Shown here piece after piece: positions 17,201 through 25,642 of a DNA stretch of 64,000 nucleotides. Position 1 is the first letter of the stretch. Each line of letters begins with the position of its first letter. Position numbers and translations under genes: made by a program. A model generated the notes under the pieces. That model was not told the origin of the DNA and did not search any database. It was given only the letters and a program-made list of their open reading frames with translations. The stretch is from Flammeovirgaceae bacterium UBA5585 (lineage in GTDB: Bacteria > Bacteroidota > Bacteroidia > Cytophagales > Cyclobacteriaceae), in the NCBI GenBank assembly GCA_002425185.1, contig DILT01000018.1, forward strand, positions 119,137-183,136, in the 5' to 3' direction.

Positions 17201-17944
17201 CTAACCTAATGCTTTTTCAAGTTCTTCAATTCGTTGTTGTGCCTCCTGTTTACCAAGTGAGAACGATTGGCGGTAAAGCTCCAGTGCCTCACGTTGTGTT
17301 TCTTTTTTCTTCTTAGGCGCAAACTTGGTGCGTTGTGCAGCAGTTTCTAAAGCCCTGGCCTGTGCAAAGAATAAGTCAGCCTGACTCTTCACGGAAAGGG
17401 TATTTATTTCCTGAACCTTAGCTTCCAGTGTGGCGATATCCTGCTCGCGCATCTTAATTACACCTTGTTGTTCTTCAAGCGATTGATCTTTTTGATTTAT
17501 TGTTAATGCCAATGCCTGATTTTCGCTACGCATTTTATCAACCTCACCCTGCAAGGCAGCCAATTGTTGTTGGTTTGCTACAAGCTCAAGTTTCATTCTT
17601 TTTATGGTGGCTGTATAGTTGATATTACTTTGCTTTAGTGACTTTTCTAACGCAGCGATTTTCTGCTGAGTTTCCTTAATGTAATTGTTGATCTCGTTTA
17701 AACGTCCTTTGTAGTCAGCATAAGAAGTGCCTTCCACCACATTGGCTTTCAGCAACTGCCTGCTGGCATCAATAGAATCGATCAACGTACCAATTTCCTG
17801 AAGTGTTTGAGCAGTCTGCAAACTGGTGTTTAATTCAACTTGCAGCGAATCAACTTTTGAAAGGAGCATTTTCTTTTCCTTGGTGTCGCATCCCCAGATC
17901 AAGCCAACGATCATCAGGACAGCGATAAAATTTAGAGTTTTCAT
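17201..17944 (-). CDS. Coiled-coil lipoprotein of unknown function
   Basis: A 247-residue protein with a lipoprotein leader (IVGLIWGC, lipid on Cys19). Nearly all of the remainder is predicted coiled coil: heptad-like runs rich in Leu, Gln, Glu and Lys, e.g. LEKSLKQSNINYTATIKRMK and LNEINNYIKETQQKIAALEK. The C-terminus is a helical KKKETQREALELYRQSFSLG segment resembling a TPR-like helix pair. It probably spans or structures the periplasm; no enzymatic feature is visible. It stands alone with its own terminator. Confidence 0.7.
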   Translation of the reverse strand: MKTLNFIAVLMIVGLIWGCDTKEKKMLLSKVDSLQVELNTSLQTAQTLQEIGTLIDSIDASRQLLKANVVEGTSYADYKGRLNEINNYIKETQQKIAALEKSLKQSNINYTATIKRMKLELVANQQQLAALQGEVDKMRSENQALALTINQKDQSLEEQQGVIKMREQDIATLEAKVQEINTLSVKSQADLFFAQARALETAAQRTKFAPKKKKETQREALELYRQSFSLGKQEAQQRIEELEKALG

Positions 17945-18142
17945 ATGAGTAGTGTTTAATTACAGGCTTATACTCAAATGTAATGCTAGACTTTTAGAAC
18001 GTGTTCAAACGTCATTTTCGCGTTGAATTCGAAATCCTTGCAACGTCATTCGTGTGGCCTTTTTAAATAAACTGTAGAATTATTCCACAATGTGGGTATG
18101 AAAAATCCATAGCAGGTTGGTTGTGCTAATTTCAAAAAGTGA

Positions 18143-18511
18143 TCACTTTTTGAAAACGAAGTACACCGCTAATACCAGAAACACAAAGGCAATAAGGTGG
18201 TTGGTGCGGAAGGATTCGTTTTTGAAGAAGATGAGGGAGAAGGCTACGAAAACAACCAGGGTGATTACTTCCTGAATTACTTTAAGCTGAACAAGTGAGA
18301 AAGGACCACCATAACCTTTAAAACCGATTCTGTTGGCAGGCACTTGTAATGTGTATTCAAACAAGGCAATACCCCAACTGATGAGAATGATGGAGATAAG
18401 CGGCAGGCTTGCACTCCACTTCATGTCTTTGAATTTTAAATGCCCGTACCAGGCGAAGGTCATGAAGGCGTTGGACAAAATAAGAAGGATTATGGTGTAA
18501 ACACCTTTCAT
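18143..18511 (-). CDS. DUF486 family small membrane protein (DMT-like)
   Basis: A 122-residue protein with four transmembrane segments: residues ~4-22, 34-52, about 78-98 and 104-120. The stretch AWYGHLKFK and the middle FEYTLQVPANRIGFKGYGGP are characteristic of DUF486, related to small multidrug/DMT transporters. Function is not established. It precedes ettA in reading direction reversed (ettA lies upstream on the same strand) and is separated from it by a perfect 17-base inverted repeat. Confidence 0.9.
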   Translation of the reverse strand: MKGVYTIILLILSNAFMTFAWYGHLKFKDMKWSASLPLISIILISWGIALFEYTLQVPANRIGFKGYGGPFSLVQLKVIQEVITLVVFVAFSLIFFKNESFRTNHLIAFVFLVLAVYFVFKK

Positions 18512-18533
18512 CTTATGCGTTGTTAGTTGTTGA

Positions 18534-18597
18534 TTCTTAGTTGTTCGTTGCGTGTAAATTGGTTAAGATCGAATAACCAACAACGAACAACTAAGAA
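18534..18597. repeat. Perfect 17-bp inverted repeat between two minus-strand genes
   Basis: TTCTTAGTTGTTCGTTG (18534-18550) is exactly complementary to CAACGAACAACTAAGAA (18581-18597), with a 30-base loop. An extra copy of the word GTTGTTAGTTGTTGATT precedes the left arm. The same words recur at 52035-52114, so this is an interspersed family rather than a gene-specific site. It follows the ettA stop and may stop its transcription. Confidence 0.85.
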
Positions 18598-18602
18598 CTG
18601 GT

Positions 18603-20285
18603 TTATTTAACCAATTTCTTATACCTGATTCGGTGCGGTTGATCATCGCCCAATCGTTTTTTCTTGTTCTCTTCATACTCGCTGAAGCTTCCTTCAAACC
18701 AGAATACCTGCGAGTCGCCTTCAAAGGCAAGGATGTGCGTACACACCCTGTCAAGGAACCAACGGTCGTGAGAGATAATCACGGCACAACCGGCAAAGTT
18801 CTCCAGCGCTTCTTCCAGAGCACGCAGTGTGTTTACATCCAGGTCGTTGGTAGGTTCATCAAGTAACAATAAGTTACCACCTTGCTTCAATGCTATGGCC
18901 AGGTGTACACGGTTGCGCATACCCCCGGAAAGTTCTTTTATTTTTTTCTGCTGATCGGTTCCGTTAAAGTTAAACTTGCCAACATAGGCGCGTGAGTTCA
19001 TTTCTCTTCCGCCCAGCATGATGAGGTCGTTACCACCTGTGATGGCCTGGAACACGGTATCCTCAGGTTTAAGATCATCGTGTTCCTGATCTACATAAGC
19101 AATGTGAACAGTTTCACCCACTTCAAATGTTCCGGCATCGGGTTTTTCTTTACCAACGATCATCTTAAACAATGTCGTTTTACCGGCACCATTCGGACCG
19201 ATGATCCCCACAATTCCGGCAGGTGGTAACGAGAAGGTTAAGTTTTCGTACAGCAATTTGTCGCCATAAGCTTTTGCTACACCATTGGCTTCAATAACCT
19301 TATTACCCAAACGCGGTCCGGGCGGAATGTAAAGCTCCAGCTTTTCTTCACGCTCTTTTGTTTCCTGCGACAGTAATTTTTCGTATGCACCCAAACGCGC
19401 TTTGGCTTTGGCCTGTCTTCCTTTCGGATTCATGCGTACCCACTCCAATTCGCGTTCTAATGTTTTTTGTCGTTTGGATTCTGATTTCTCTTCCTGCGCT
19501 AAACGCTTTTGTTTTTGTTCCAGCCAGGATGAATAATTTCCTTTCCAGGGAATGCCCTCTCCGCGATCAAGTTCTAAAATCCATCCGGCAACATTGTCAA
19601 GGAAATAACGATCGTGCGTTACCGCGATAATTGTTCCTTTATACTGCCGCAAGTGTTCTTCCAGCCACAGCACCGATTCGGCATCAAGGTGGTTGGTGGG
19701 TTCATCCAACAACAACACATCAGGTTCTTTCAACAACAACCGGCAAAGTGCTACACGCCTTTTCTCTCCACCCGACAGGTATTCAATTTTTGCATCGGGT
19801 GGTGGACAGCGAAGTGCGTCCATAGCACGTTCCAGTCTATGATCAAGTTCCCATGCACCAACGGCATCCAGTTTTTCCTGAACTTCGCCTTGTCGTTGAA
19901 TGAGTTTATCCATCGCATCCGGATCATCCATCAGTGCAGGATCGGCAAATTTTTCATTTATGGCCTCAAACTCTTTAAGCAGCGCAACCGTTTCGTGTAC
20001 GCCTTCTTCTACAATCTCTTTTACCGTTTTTGTTTTATCCAATTGTGGCTCCTGCTCCAGCAGGCCAACAGAATAACCCAAATCGGAAACTACCTCGCCC
20101 TGAAATTCTTTATCGATACCGGCAATAATGCGGAGCAGAGAGGACTTACCTGAGCCGTTTAATCCAAGTACGCCTATTTTAGCGCCATAGAAGAAGGAGA
20201 GGTAGATATTTTTTAATACTTGCTTGTTGGGTGGATAGATTTTATTCACACCCGTCATGGAGAAAATTATCTTTTCGTCAGCCAT
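18603..20285 (-). CDS. ettA: Energy-dependent translational throttle protein EttA
   Basis: A 560-residue ABC-F protein with two ATPase domains. The start at 20285 gives the family-typical N-terminus MADEKIIFSMTGVNKIYPPN. Walker A boxes GLNGSGKSS and GPNGAGKTT, signature motifs LSGGEKRRVAL and LSGGMRNRVHL, and two LLDEPTNHLDAES / LLDEPTNDLDVNT Walker B segments are intact. The arm linker contains a Lys/Arg-rich region near KQKRLAQEEKSESKRQK. EttA binds the ribosomal E site and gates entry into elongation according to ATP level. The gene has a near-consensus -7 box just upstream. Confidence 0.95.
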   Translation of the reverse strand: MADEKIIFSMTGVNKIYPPNKQVLKNIYLSFFYGAKIGVLGLNGSGKSSLLRIIAGIDKEFQGEVVSDLGYSVGLLEQEPQLDKTKTVKEIVEEGVHETVALLKEFEAINEKFADPALMDDPDAMDKLIQRQGEVQEKLDAVGAWELDHRLERAMDALRCPPPDAKIEYLSGGEKRRVALCRLLLKEPDVLLLDEPTNHLDAESVLWLEEHLRQYKGTIIAVTHDRYFLDNVAGWILELDRGEGIPWKGNYSSWLEQKQKRLAQEEKSESKRQKTLERELEWVRMNPKGRQAKAKARLGAYEKLLSQETKEREEKLELYIPPGPRLGNKVIEANGVAKAYGDKLLYENLTFSLPPAGIVGIIGPNGAGKTTLFKMIVGKEKPDAGTFEVGETVHIAYVDQEHDDLKPEDTVFQAITGGNDLIMLGGREMNSRAYVGKFNFNGTDQQKKIKELSGGMRNRVHLAIALKQGGNLLLLDEPTNDLDVNTLRALEEALENFAGCAVIISHDRWFLDRVCTHILAFEGDSQVFWFEGSFSEYEENKKKRLGDDQPHRIRYKKLVK

Positions 20286-20394
20286 AATAGTCGTTTGAGG
20301 GCGCAAATATGGCGTTTTTACCCGATAGTCCATAGCCCGCATACCGTTACTGAGGGGGGTTACTTTTGCGGGTTTTAGCGATCTACCCGGGTCT

Positions 20395-20425
20395 ATTGAC
20401 TATGGCTTAATTAATTCTATTTTTG
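20395..20425 (+). promoter_or_regulatory. Bacteroidota-type promoter of the DUF2795 gene
   Basis: TTG at 20395-20397 and TATTTTTG at 20418-20425 (exact TAnnTTTG) are separated by 20 bases, matching the Bacteroidota sigma-ABfr consensus. The predicted start of transcription is about 20 bases before the ATG at 20452. Confidence 0.8.
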
Positions 20426-20451
20426 CGGAAAATTAAAGGAGAACAGAAACT

Positions 20452-20673
20452 ATGTATTGGACCCTTGAACTTGCTTCCTACCTGGAAGATGCCCCCTGGC
20501 CGGCAACGAAAGATGAATTGATTGATTACTCCATTCGTTCGGGCGCTCCTTTGGAGGTGGTGGAGAATTTACAGGAACTGGAAGATGACGGACAGCCCTA
20601 TGAAAGCATTGAGGAAATCTGGCCGGATTATCCAACCAAAGAGGATTTCTTTTTCAATGAAGATGAATATTAG
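20452..20673 (+). CDS. DUF2795 domain protein
   Basis: A 73-residue acidic protein (MYWTLELASYLEDAPWPATK, then DYSIRSGAPLEVVENLQEL). DUF2795 proteins are small, cytosolic and uncharacterised; the pattern of an N-terminal helix pair followed by an acidic tail (TKEDFFFNEDEY) is typical. It has its own consensus promoter and intrinsic terminator, so it is a short monocistronic and probably strongly expressed gene. Confidence 0.85.
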   Translation: MYWTLELASYLEDAPWPATKDELIDYSIRSGAPLEVVENLQELEDDGQPYESIEEIWPDYPTKEDFFFNEDEY

Positions 20674-20703
20674 AGAAATTTAATTCAATCACACATGAAC
20701 GGT

Positions 20704-20733
20704 AAAGCTGGCGGAAGCCGGCTTTATTTTTTT
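20704..20733 (+). terminator. Intrinsic terminator of the DUF2795 gene
   Basis: AAAGCTGGC (20704-20712) pairs with GCCGGCTTT (20717-20725) over a GGAA tetraloop, with one G-T pair, and is followed by ATTTTTTT. It overlaps the stop end of the convergent ispD gene. Confidence 0.85.
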
Positions 20734-21401
20734 GAAGTCAGCAGCGCTTCGGCAATCACCAAATCCTCGGAGGTAGTAATTTTTATATTTTCATAGCTGC
20801 CCTCAAAAAGTGAAATGGTATGACCTGCTTTTTCGGCTACGCTGGCATCATCGGTAAGGCTTGCATCTTCCTTTACTTCATAAGCTTTTTTGATCAACTC
20901 CACACTATAGGTTTGCGGGGTTTGAATCAACCGAAATTTTGAGCGATCTACAGCTTTTGTATTATCCTGATCGGTCATGCGTAGTGACTCTTTCAGCCGT
21001 ACAGCAGCTACAGCAGAGCCATGAACAGCTGCAAGACGAAAAGAGGCACCAATAATATCCTCACTAACCAATGGTCTTACGCCATCGTGTATCGCTACCA
21101 ACCCATGCGTTTCAATTTTGGCCAAGCCGTTTTTTACCGACTGAAAACGGGTTTCGCCTCCTTTTGTTAAAAGTATGGGTTTACGGTAATTGTGCAGCAG
21201 GCATAATTCTTCCCAAAGCGGAAAATCGTCTTCGGGTAATACCAGCACCACCTTTATAGCTGGGGAATATTTATAGAAGGCATTGATAGTATGCATAAGA
21301 ATGGGCAGGCCATCAAGGTCAAGAAATTGCTTGGGTACTTTGCTTTTAATGCGGGTGCCTTTTCCACCGGCAACAATAAGGGCGTATTCGTTATTGTTCA
21401 T
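20724..21401 (-). CDS. ispD: 2-C-methyl-D-erythritol 4-phosphate cytidylyltransferase
   Basis: A 225-residue enzyme of the non-mevalonate isoprenoid pathway, transferring CMP from CTP to methylerythritol phosphate. The start at 21401 (MNNNEYALIVAGGKGTRI) is preferred to 21422 because it begins right before the nucleotide-binding AGGKGTRIKSKVPKQ motif. Further signatures are LVAIHDGVRPLVS and LIQTPQTYS. The 3' end overlaps the convergent terminator. A short membrane-protein gene diverges from it 29 bases upstream. Confidence 0.94.
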   Translation of the reverse strand: MNNNEYALIVAGGKGTRIKSKVPKQFLDLDGLPILMHTINAFYKYSPAIKVVLVLPEDDFPLWEELCLLHNYRKPILLTKGGETRFQSVKNGLAKIETHGLVAIHDGVRPLVSEDIIGASFRLAAVHGSAVAAVRLKESLRMTDQDNTKAVDRSKFRLIQTPQTYSVELIKKAYEVKEDASLTDDASVAEKAGHTISLFEGSYENIKITTSEDLVIAEALLTSKK

Positions 21402-21430
21402 ATATTTCCTGCAAAATACCAAAAAATAGT

Positions 21431-21694
21431 ATGGTGATTCTTCGTCCTCTGCTGATTGCCTTTAACGTAGCTGTGGTAACCTACCTGATATACCGCATGT
21501 TTCAGGTTATCAAAGATCCGTACATGACTCAGGGAAGAAAAACTCTGATAATTGTTGCCGGGGTAATTTTACTGTTGGCACCCTTCAGCATGTTCTTCGG
21601 TATCATGAATGCTTCTTTTCTTTACTTCATGATTTACCCGGTAGCCATCTCACTTTTCCTTTACCTGATACGTGAGGCATATAGCGGGTCTTAA
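21431..21694 (+). CDS. Small membrane protein of unknown function
   Basis: An 87-residue protein with three hydrophobic segments: LRPLLIAFNVAVVTYLIYRM, then GRKTLIIVAGVILLLAPFSM and a C-terminal FLYFMIYPVAISLFLYLI. No family recognised. It diverges from ispD and is followed by an intergenic inverted repeat. Confidence is moderate because there is no homology evidence, only length, clean start and membrane pattern. Confidence 0.6.
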   Translation: MVILRPLLIAFNVAVVTYLIYRMFQVIKDPYMTQGRKTLIIVAGVILLLAPFSMFFGIMNASFLYFMIYPVAISLFLYLIREAYSGS

Positions 21695-21695
21695 A

Positions 21696-21775
21696 CTTTT
21701 AGTGATTTTGTTTTTTAGTGACCTTGAGATTTCAGGCCACAAAGTCACGAAAACACTAAAGGCCACAAAAGCTAA
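21696..21775. repeat. Intergenic imperfect inverted repeat (TTTAGTG/CACTAAA words)
   Basis: Left arm words CTTTTAGTGATTTTG and TTTTTTAGTGACCTTG face right-arm words CACAAAGTCACGAAAACACTAAAG, giving a long imperfect hairpin. It lies between convergent genes (hypothetical membrane protein and queA), where a bidirectional terminator would be expected. Confidence 0.6.
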
Positions 21776-21824
21776 ATTAAGTCTGCGATGTGATGAGGCT
21801 TGCCTTTCCGTTAGAACCTGATGA

Positions 21825-22871
21825 TCAGATGATCAGCATGGCATCGCCATAGGTAAGAAATTTGTATTTCTCCTTCTTGGCTACTTTGTAAGCCTCCATA
21901 ATCAGGTCAAAACCACCAAACGCAGCAGCCATCATCAACAAGGTTGACTCAGGCATGTGAAAGTTGGTGATCATGGCATTGCAGATTTTAAAATCATAAG
22001 GCGGGAAAATAAACTTATCGGTCCAGCCTTCTTTAACCTTTAACCGGTTGTTTGCCGAAACAGCTGATTCAAGTGCCCGCATAGAAGTAGTTCCAATAGC
22101 GCAAACCCGGTGTTTGTTGTCAAGCGCTTTGTTCGCTTTAGCCACAACTTCTGGCCCGACAACAAAATTCTCGGAATCCATTTTATGTTTTGTAAGATCC
22201 TCAACATCAACCTGCCGGAAGGTACCCAACCCGATGTGAAGGGTAATGTAGGCCATATCCACGCCTTTTAGTTGAAGTCTTTTAACCAATTGCCGGGTAA
22301 AGTGCATGCCGGCTGTAGGCGCTGAAACAGCTCCCTTATTTTTTGCAAAAATAGTCTGAAATCTGTCCTTGTCTTCTGCTTCAACTTTTCGTTTAATATA
22401 CTTCGGAAGCGGGGTTTCCCCCAGTGTTTCAATTACCTTATCAAACGCTTCGGCATCACCATCAAAAAGAAAGCGGATGGTTCTTCCACGTGATGTGGTG
22501 TTATCAATAACTTCAGCTACGAGGTCGCCATTGCCAAAATAGAGTTTGTTACCCACGCGTATTTTTCGGGCAGGATCCACCAGTACATCCCACAGGTGCA
22601 TTTCGGCATTAAGTTCGCGAAGCAGGAATACCTCGATTTTAGCGCCTGTTTTCTCTTTGCGACCATAGAGCCTTGCCGGAAAAACCATGGTATCATTGGC
22701 CACCATAACATCTCCATTACCGAAGTAATCCACCACATCCTTAAAAATTTTGTGTTCGATTTTGCCAGAATCTTTATGTACCACCATCAGGCGGGATTCA
22801 TCACGGTTCTCAGCAGGACGTAGCGCAATCAGGTTGTTGGGGAGATCAAACTTAAATTCAGATAGCTTCAT
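21825..22871 (-). CDS. queA: S-adenosylmethionine:tRNA ribosyltransferase-isomerase
   Basis: A 348-residue enzyme that transfers the ribose part of S-adenosylmethionine to 7-aminomethyl-deazaguanine in tRNA during queuosine synthesis. Family motifs: FDLPNNLIALRPAENRDESR, GAKIEVFLLREL, APTAGMHFT and AYITLHIGLGTFRQVD, AIGTTSMRALES, and TNFHMPESTLLM. Length fits the family. A strong promoter candidate is at 22952-22921 on the same strand. Confidence 0.95.
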   Translation of the reverse strand: MKLSEFKFDLPNNLIALRPAENRDESRLMVVHKDSGKIEHKIFKDVVDYFGNGDVMVANDTMVFPARLYGRKEKTGAKIEVFLLRELNAEMHLWDVLVDPARKIRVGNKLYFGNGDLVAEVIDNTTSRGRTIRFLFDGDAEAFDKVIETLGETPLPKYIKRKVEAEDKDRFQTIFAKNKGAVSAPTAGMHFTRQLVKRLQLKGVDMAYITLHIGLGTFRQVDVEDLTKHKMDSENFVVGPEVVAKANKALDNKHRVCAIGTTSMRALESAVSANNRLKVKEGWTDKFIFPPYDFKICNAMITNFHMPESTLLMMAAAFGGFDLIMEAYKVAKKEKYKFLTYGDAMLII

Positions 22872-22920
22872 ATTTTAAATGCAAAGTATGCCCAATGAAC
22901 AGTTAATTTTTTTAAGGCTG

Positions 22921-22952
22921 CAAAATTAAGGCAATAGTTGATATTTGCGAAA
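22921..22952 (-). promoter_or_regulatory. Promoter of queA
   Basis: On the minus strand TTTCG (22952-22948) is followed after 19 bases by TAATTTTG (22928-22921), an exact match to the Bacteroidota -7 consensus TAnnTTTG with a near-consensus -33. The distance to the ATG at 22871 is about 50 bases. Confidence 0.7.
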
Positions 22953-23067
22953 GCAGGGGCATCTTTTTCACTTTCGTAACAAATAACCCGCTTTTTAGTC
23001 TAATTGGCGTAATTCGGTTTAGAAATAGCCGACTAACCAACCGTTAAATTTGGCGTTAAGGATAATC

Positions 23068-24330
23068 ATGAAAGTAATCAGACAAATTCTGGAGAGTTTT
23101 CGATTCGCCTGGTCGGCATTGAAGTCCAACCTGTTGCGAACAATTCTGTCCTTACTTGGGGTAACGGTGGGCATATTTGCCATCATTGCCGTGCTTACCC
23201 TTGTTGATTCGCTTGAGAAAAATATAAAAGAAGGTTTGAGCTTTGTTGGAACAGGCGTGATTTATATCCAAAAAATGCCCTGGCTTCCTGAAGCTGGCGG
23301 TGATTATAAGTGGTGGGAGTATTTCCGAAGGCCCAACGCATCCTATGCCGAATACAAATTTCTGAAGGAGAACCTGAAAACCGTAAGTGCCATAACCATA
23401 TTGGCTGACAGAAACAATTCTATTCTAAAAAGAGATAACAATAGCATAGGTCAAGTGCGTGTGGTGGGTGGGGCCGAGAATTACGAATTGATATACGAAG
23501 TACCCGTGGAGAAGGGGCGATACCTAACTCTTGATGAACTGGCTGCGGGAAGAAATTCGGTAGTAATTGGTTATGAAGTTGCCAAGGCCCTTTTTCCGGG
23601 TGAGGAAGATGCCATTGGTAAAAGCGTCAAAATAAAAAACATGAAGTTTACGGTAGTGGGTGTTGTGAAACAGGAAGGGCAAGGTTTTTTTGGAAACACC
23701 ACCAATGATTATGGAGCGATTATACCCTACAATGCTTTTCGAAAACTTTATCCTACCGGAACAGGCCGGTGGAATGAAGCACCATCAAGCATCGCCTTGA
23801 AGGGTACGGATCAGGATATTGGTTTGGTGGAGTTGGAGAATGAGGTGAGAGGACTGTTAAGAAGCAAGCGGGGCATCAGGCCCACGCAAAAAGATAGTTT
23901 TGCGCTGAACAGGCCGGAGGCGATTTTAAATGTTATAAGCGGGGTATTTGATATTGTGGGAATAGCCGGCTGGATAATTGGCGGTTTCTCCATGCTGGTA
24001 GGCGGTTTTGGTATTGCCAACATCATGTTTGTTTCTGTAAAAGAGCGCACACCCATAATTGGTTTACAGAAATCGGTAGGTGCTCAGAACTACTTTATAT
24101 TGTTCCAGTTCTTGTTTGAAGCAATCTTTCTGTGTTTGATCGGTGGATTGGCCGGCTTGTTTCTGGTTTACCTGATAACCTTTATTCCGATGGGTAGCCT
24201 GGTAGTTACCCTGTCGTTGAAAAATATCGTTCTTGGTATTGGGGTGTCCACCGTCATTGGACTTGTCTCTGGAATTGTGCCTGCGGCTATGGCGGCCCGG
24301 TTAGATCCGGTAATTGCTATTCGAGCTTGA
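23068..24330 (+). CDS. ABC transporter permease, MacB/FtsX type
   Basis: A 420-residue membrane protein; the ATG at 23068 is preferred over an upstream TTG. One N-terminal transmembrane helix (LLRTILSLLGVTVGIFAIIAVLT), a large periplasmic MacB-like domain (about 45-290), and three C-terminal helices (residues ~300-400) with the hinge ERTPIIGLQKSVGAQNYFIL. It resembles MacB-type exporters or lipoprotein-release permeases. No ATPase or membrane-fusion partner is adjacent, so its partners must be encoded elsewhere. The end converges on recA. Confidence 0.88.
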   Translation: MKVIRQILESFRFAWSALKSNLLRTILSLLGVTVGIFAIIAVLTLVDSLEKNIKEGLSFVGTGVIYIQKMPWLPEAGGDYKWWEYFRRPNASYAEYKFLKENLKTVSAITILADRNNSILKRDNNSIGQVRVVGGAENYELIYEVPVEKGRYLTLDELAAGRNSVVIGYEVAKALFPGEEDAIGKSVKIKNMKFTVVGVVKQEGQGFFGNTTNDYGAIIPYNAFRKLYPTGTGRWNEAPSSIALKGTDQDIGLVELENEVRGLLRSKRGIRPTQKDSFALNRPEAILNVISGVFDIVGIAGWIIGGFSMLVGGFGIANIMFVSVKERTPIIGLQKSVGAQNYFILFQFLFEAIFLCLIGGLAGLFLVYLITFIPMGSLVVTLSLKNIVLGIGVSTVIGLVSGIVPAAMAARLDPVIAIRA

Positions 24331-24336
24331 TTTGCC

Positions 24337-24395
24337 AACAGGCATGGGTTATCAGGATGTTGTTTGTTTCCCATTCCACATTACCCATGCCTGTT
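24337..24395. terminator. 13-bp inverted repeat between convergent permease and recA
   Basis: AACAGGCATGGGT (24337-24349) is exactly complementary to ACCCATGCCTGTT (24383-24395) over a 33-base loop. It fills the 75-base gap between two convergent stops, so a bidirectional transcription barrier is likely, though no T-run follows. Confidence 0.6.
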
Positions 24396-24405
24396 AACCA
24401 ATATA

Positions 24406-25437
24406 TTACTTCTCTTTTACCTCAACTTCCTTTTTGCTTTCAACCCCACTTATTTTCTCTTTTATTTTTCCTTCCAGTTCGTCCATGAGTTCGGGATTGT
24501 CTTCAATAAGTTGTTTAACCGCATCGCGGCCCTGGCCTAATTTATTGCCGTTGTAAGAGAACCAGGAGCCGGCTTTTTGAATAACATTAAGTTCAACGCC
24601 CAGGTCTACAATCTCACCTGATTTCGAGATGCCTCTTCCATACATGATATCGAATTCGACAACTTTAAACGGAGGTGCCACTTTGTTTTTCACCACCTTC
24701 ACCTTCACACGGTTACCGGTAATATCATCGGCAGCTTCTTTTATCTGACCAATTCTCCGAATATCCAGACGAACGGAGGCGTAAAATTTTAAGGCATTAC
24801 CACCTGTGGTAGTTTCCGGGTTGCCAAACATCACCCCTATTTTTTCACGCAACTGGTTAATGAACACGCAGGCACAACCGGTTTTGCTGATGGTACCGGT
24901 AAGTTTTCGTAAGGCTTGCGACATTAACCTGGCGTGCAATCCCATTTTACTATCACCCATTTCACCTTCCAACTCTGCCTTTGGTACAAGGGCTGCTACG
25001 GAGTCGATAACAATAATGTCAATGGCTCCTGAACGAATCAGGTGGTCCGCAATTTCAAGCGCTTGTTCGCCATTATCGGGTTGGGAGATCAGCAGGTTTT
25101 CGGTATCGATACCCAATTTTTCGGCATACGTTTTATCGAAGGCATGTTCGGCATCAATAAAGGCAGCCAAGCCACCCTTTTTTTGTGTTTCCGCTATCAT
25201 GTGCATGGTAAGCGTGGTTTTACCTGATGATTCAGGCCCGTAAATTTCCGTTACCCGTCCTTTTGGAATGCCACCGATACCTAAGGCTAAATCGAGGCCA
25301 AGGGAACCCGTTGAGATAGCGGGCACATCCATTATTTTTTCATCACTCAATTTCATCACGGTACCCTTACCGTATGTTTTTTCCAGTTTATCGATGGTTA
25401 ACTGAAGCGCCTTTAATTTTTCTTTTGCGTCACTCAT
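24406..25437 (-). CDS. recA: Recombinase RecA
   Basis: A 343-residue DNA strand-exchange ATPase central to recombination and SOS induction. The start at 25437 (MSDAKEKLKALQLTID) fits the family; a longer frame to 25521 adds a non-homologous leader. Walker A GPESSGKTT at about 67-75, IDAEHAFD, the Walker B region IDIIVIDSVAALVP and the loop-2 region GNPETTTGGNALKFYASVR are all intact. The acidic/basic C-terminal tail KEKISGVESKKEVEVKEK is usual. It sits alone, not linked to recX. Confidence 0.98.
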   Translation of the reverse strand: MSDAKEKLKALQLTIDKLEKTYGKGTVMKLSDEKIMDVPAISTGSLGLDLALGIGGIPKGRVTEIYGPESSGKTTLTMHMIAETQKKGGLAAFIDAEHAFDKTYAEKLGIDTENLLISQPDNGEQALEIADHLIRSGAIDIIVIDSVAALVPKAELEGEMGDSKMGLHARLMSQALRKLTGTISKTGCACVFINQLREKIGVMFGNPETTTGGNALKFYASVRLDIRRIGQIKEAADDITGNRVKVKVVKNKVAPPFKVVEFDIMYGRGISKSGEIVDLGVELNVIQKAGSWFSYNGNKLGQGRDAVKQLIEDNPELMDELEGKIKEKISGVESKKEVEVKEK

Positions 25438-25642
25438 GGTGTATGTTTCTATTAGTAAGAACTTTAAACAGTTAATTTTTAAATAACGGGTTGAAATTAC
25501 TACTACCTCAACCAAAAACAAACGGGTTGGTTTTTTCCCGACAGAAGTTGTCAGTGTTCACAACGCTGTAATAAGCACTATTATCCGAACGTTGAATCGG
25601 TAAAAGTATGTATACTGCATTTAATAAGGGTATTGTTTCAGT

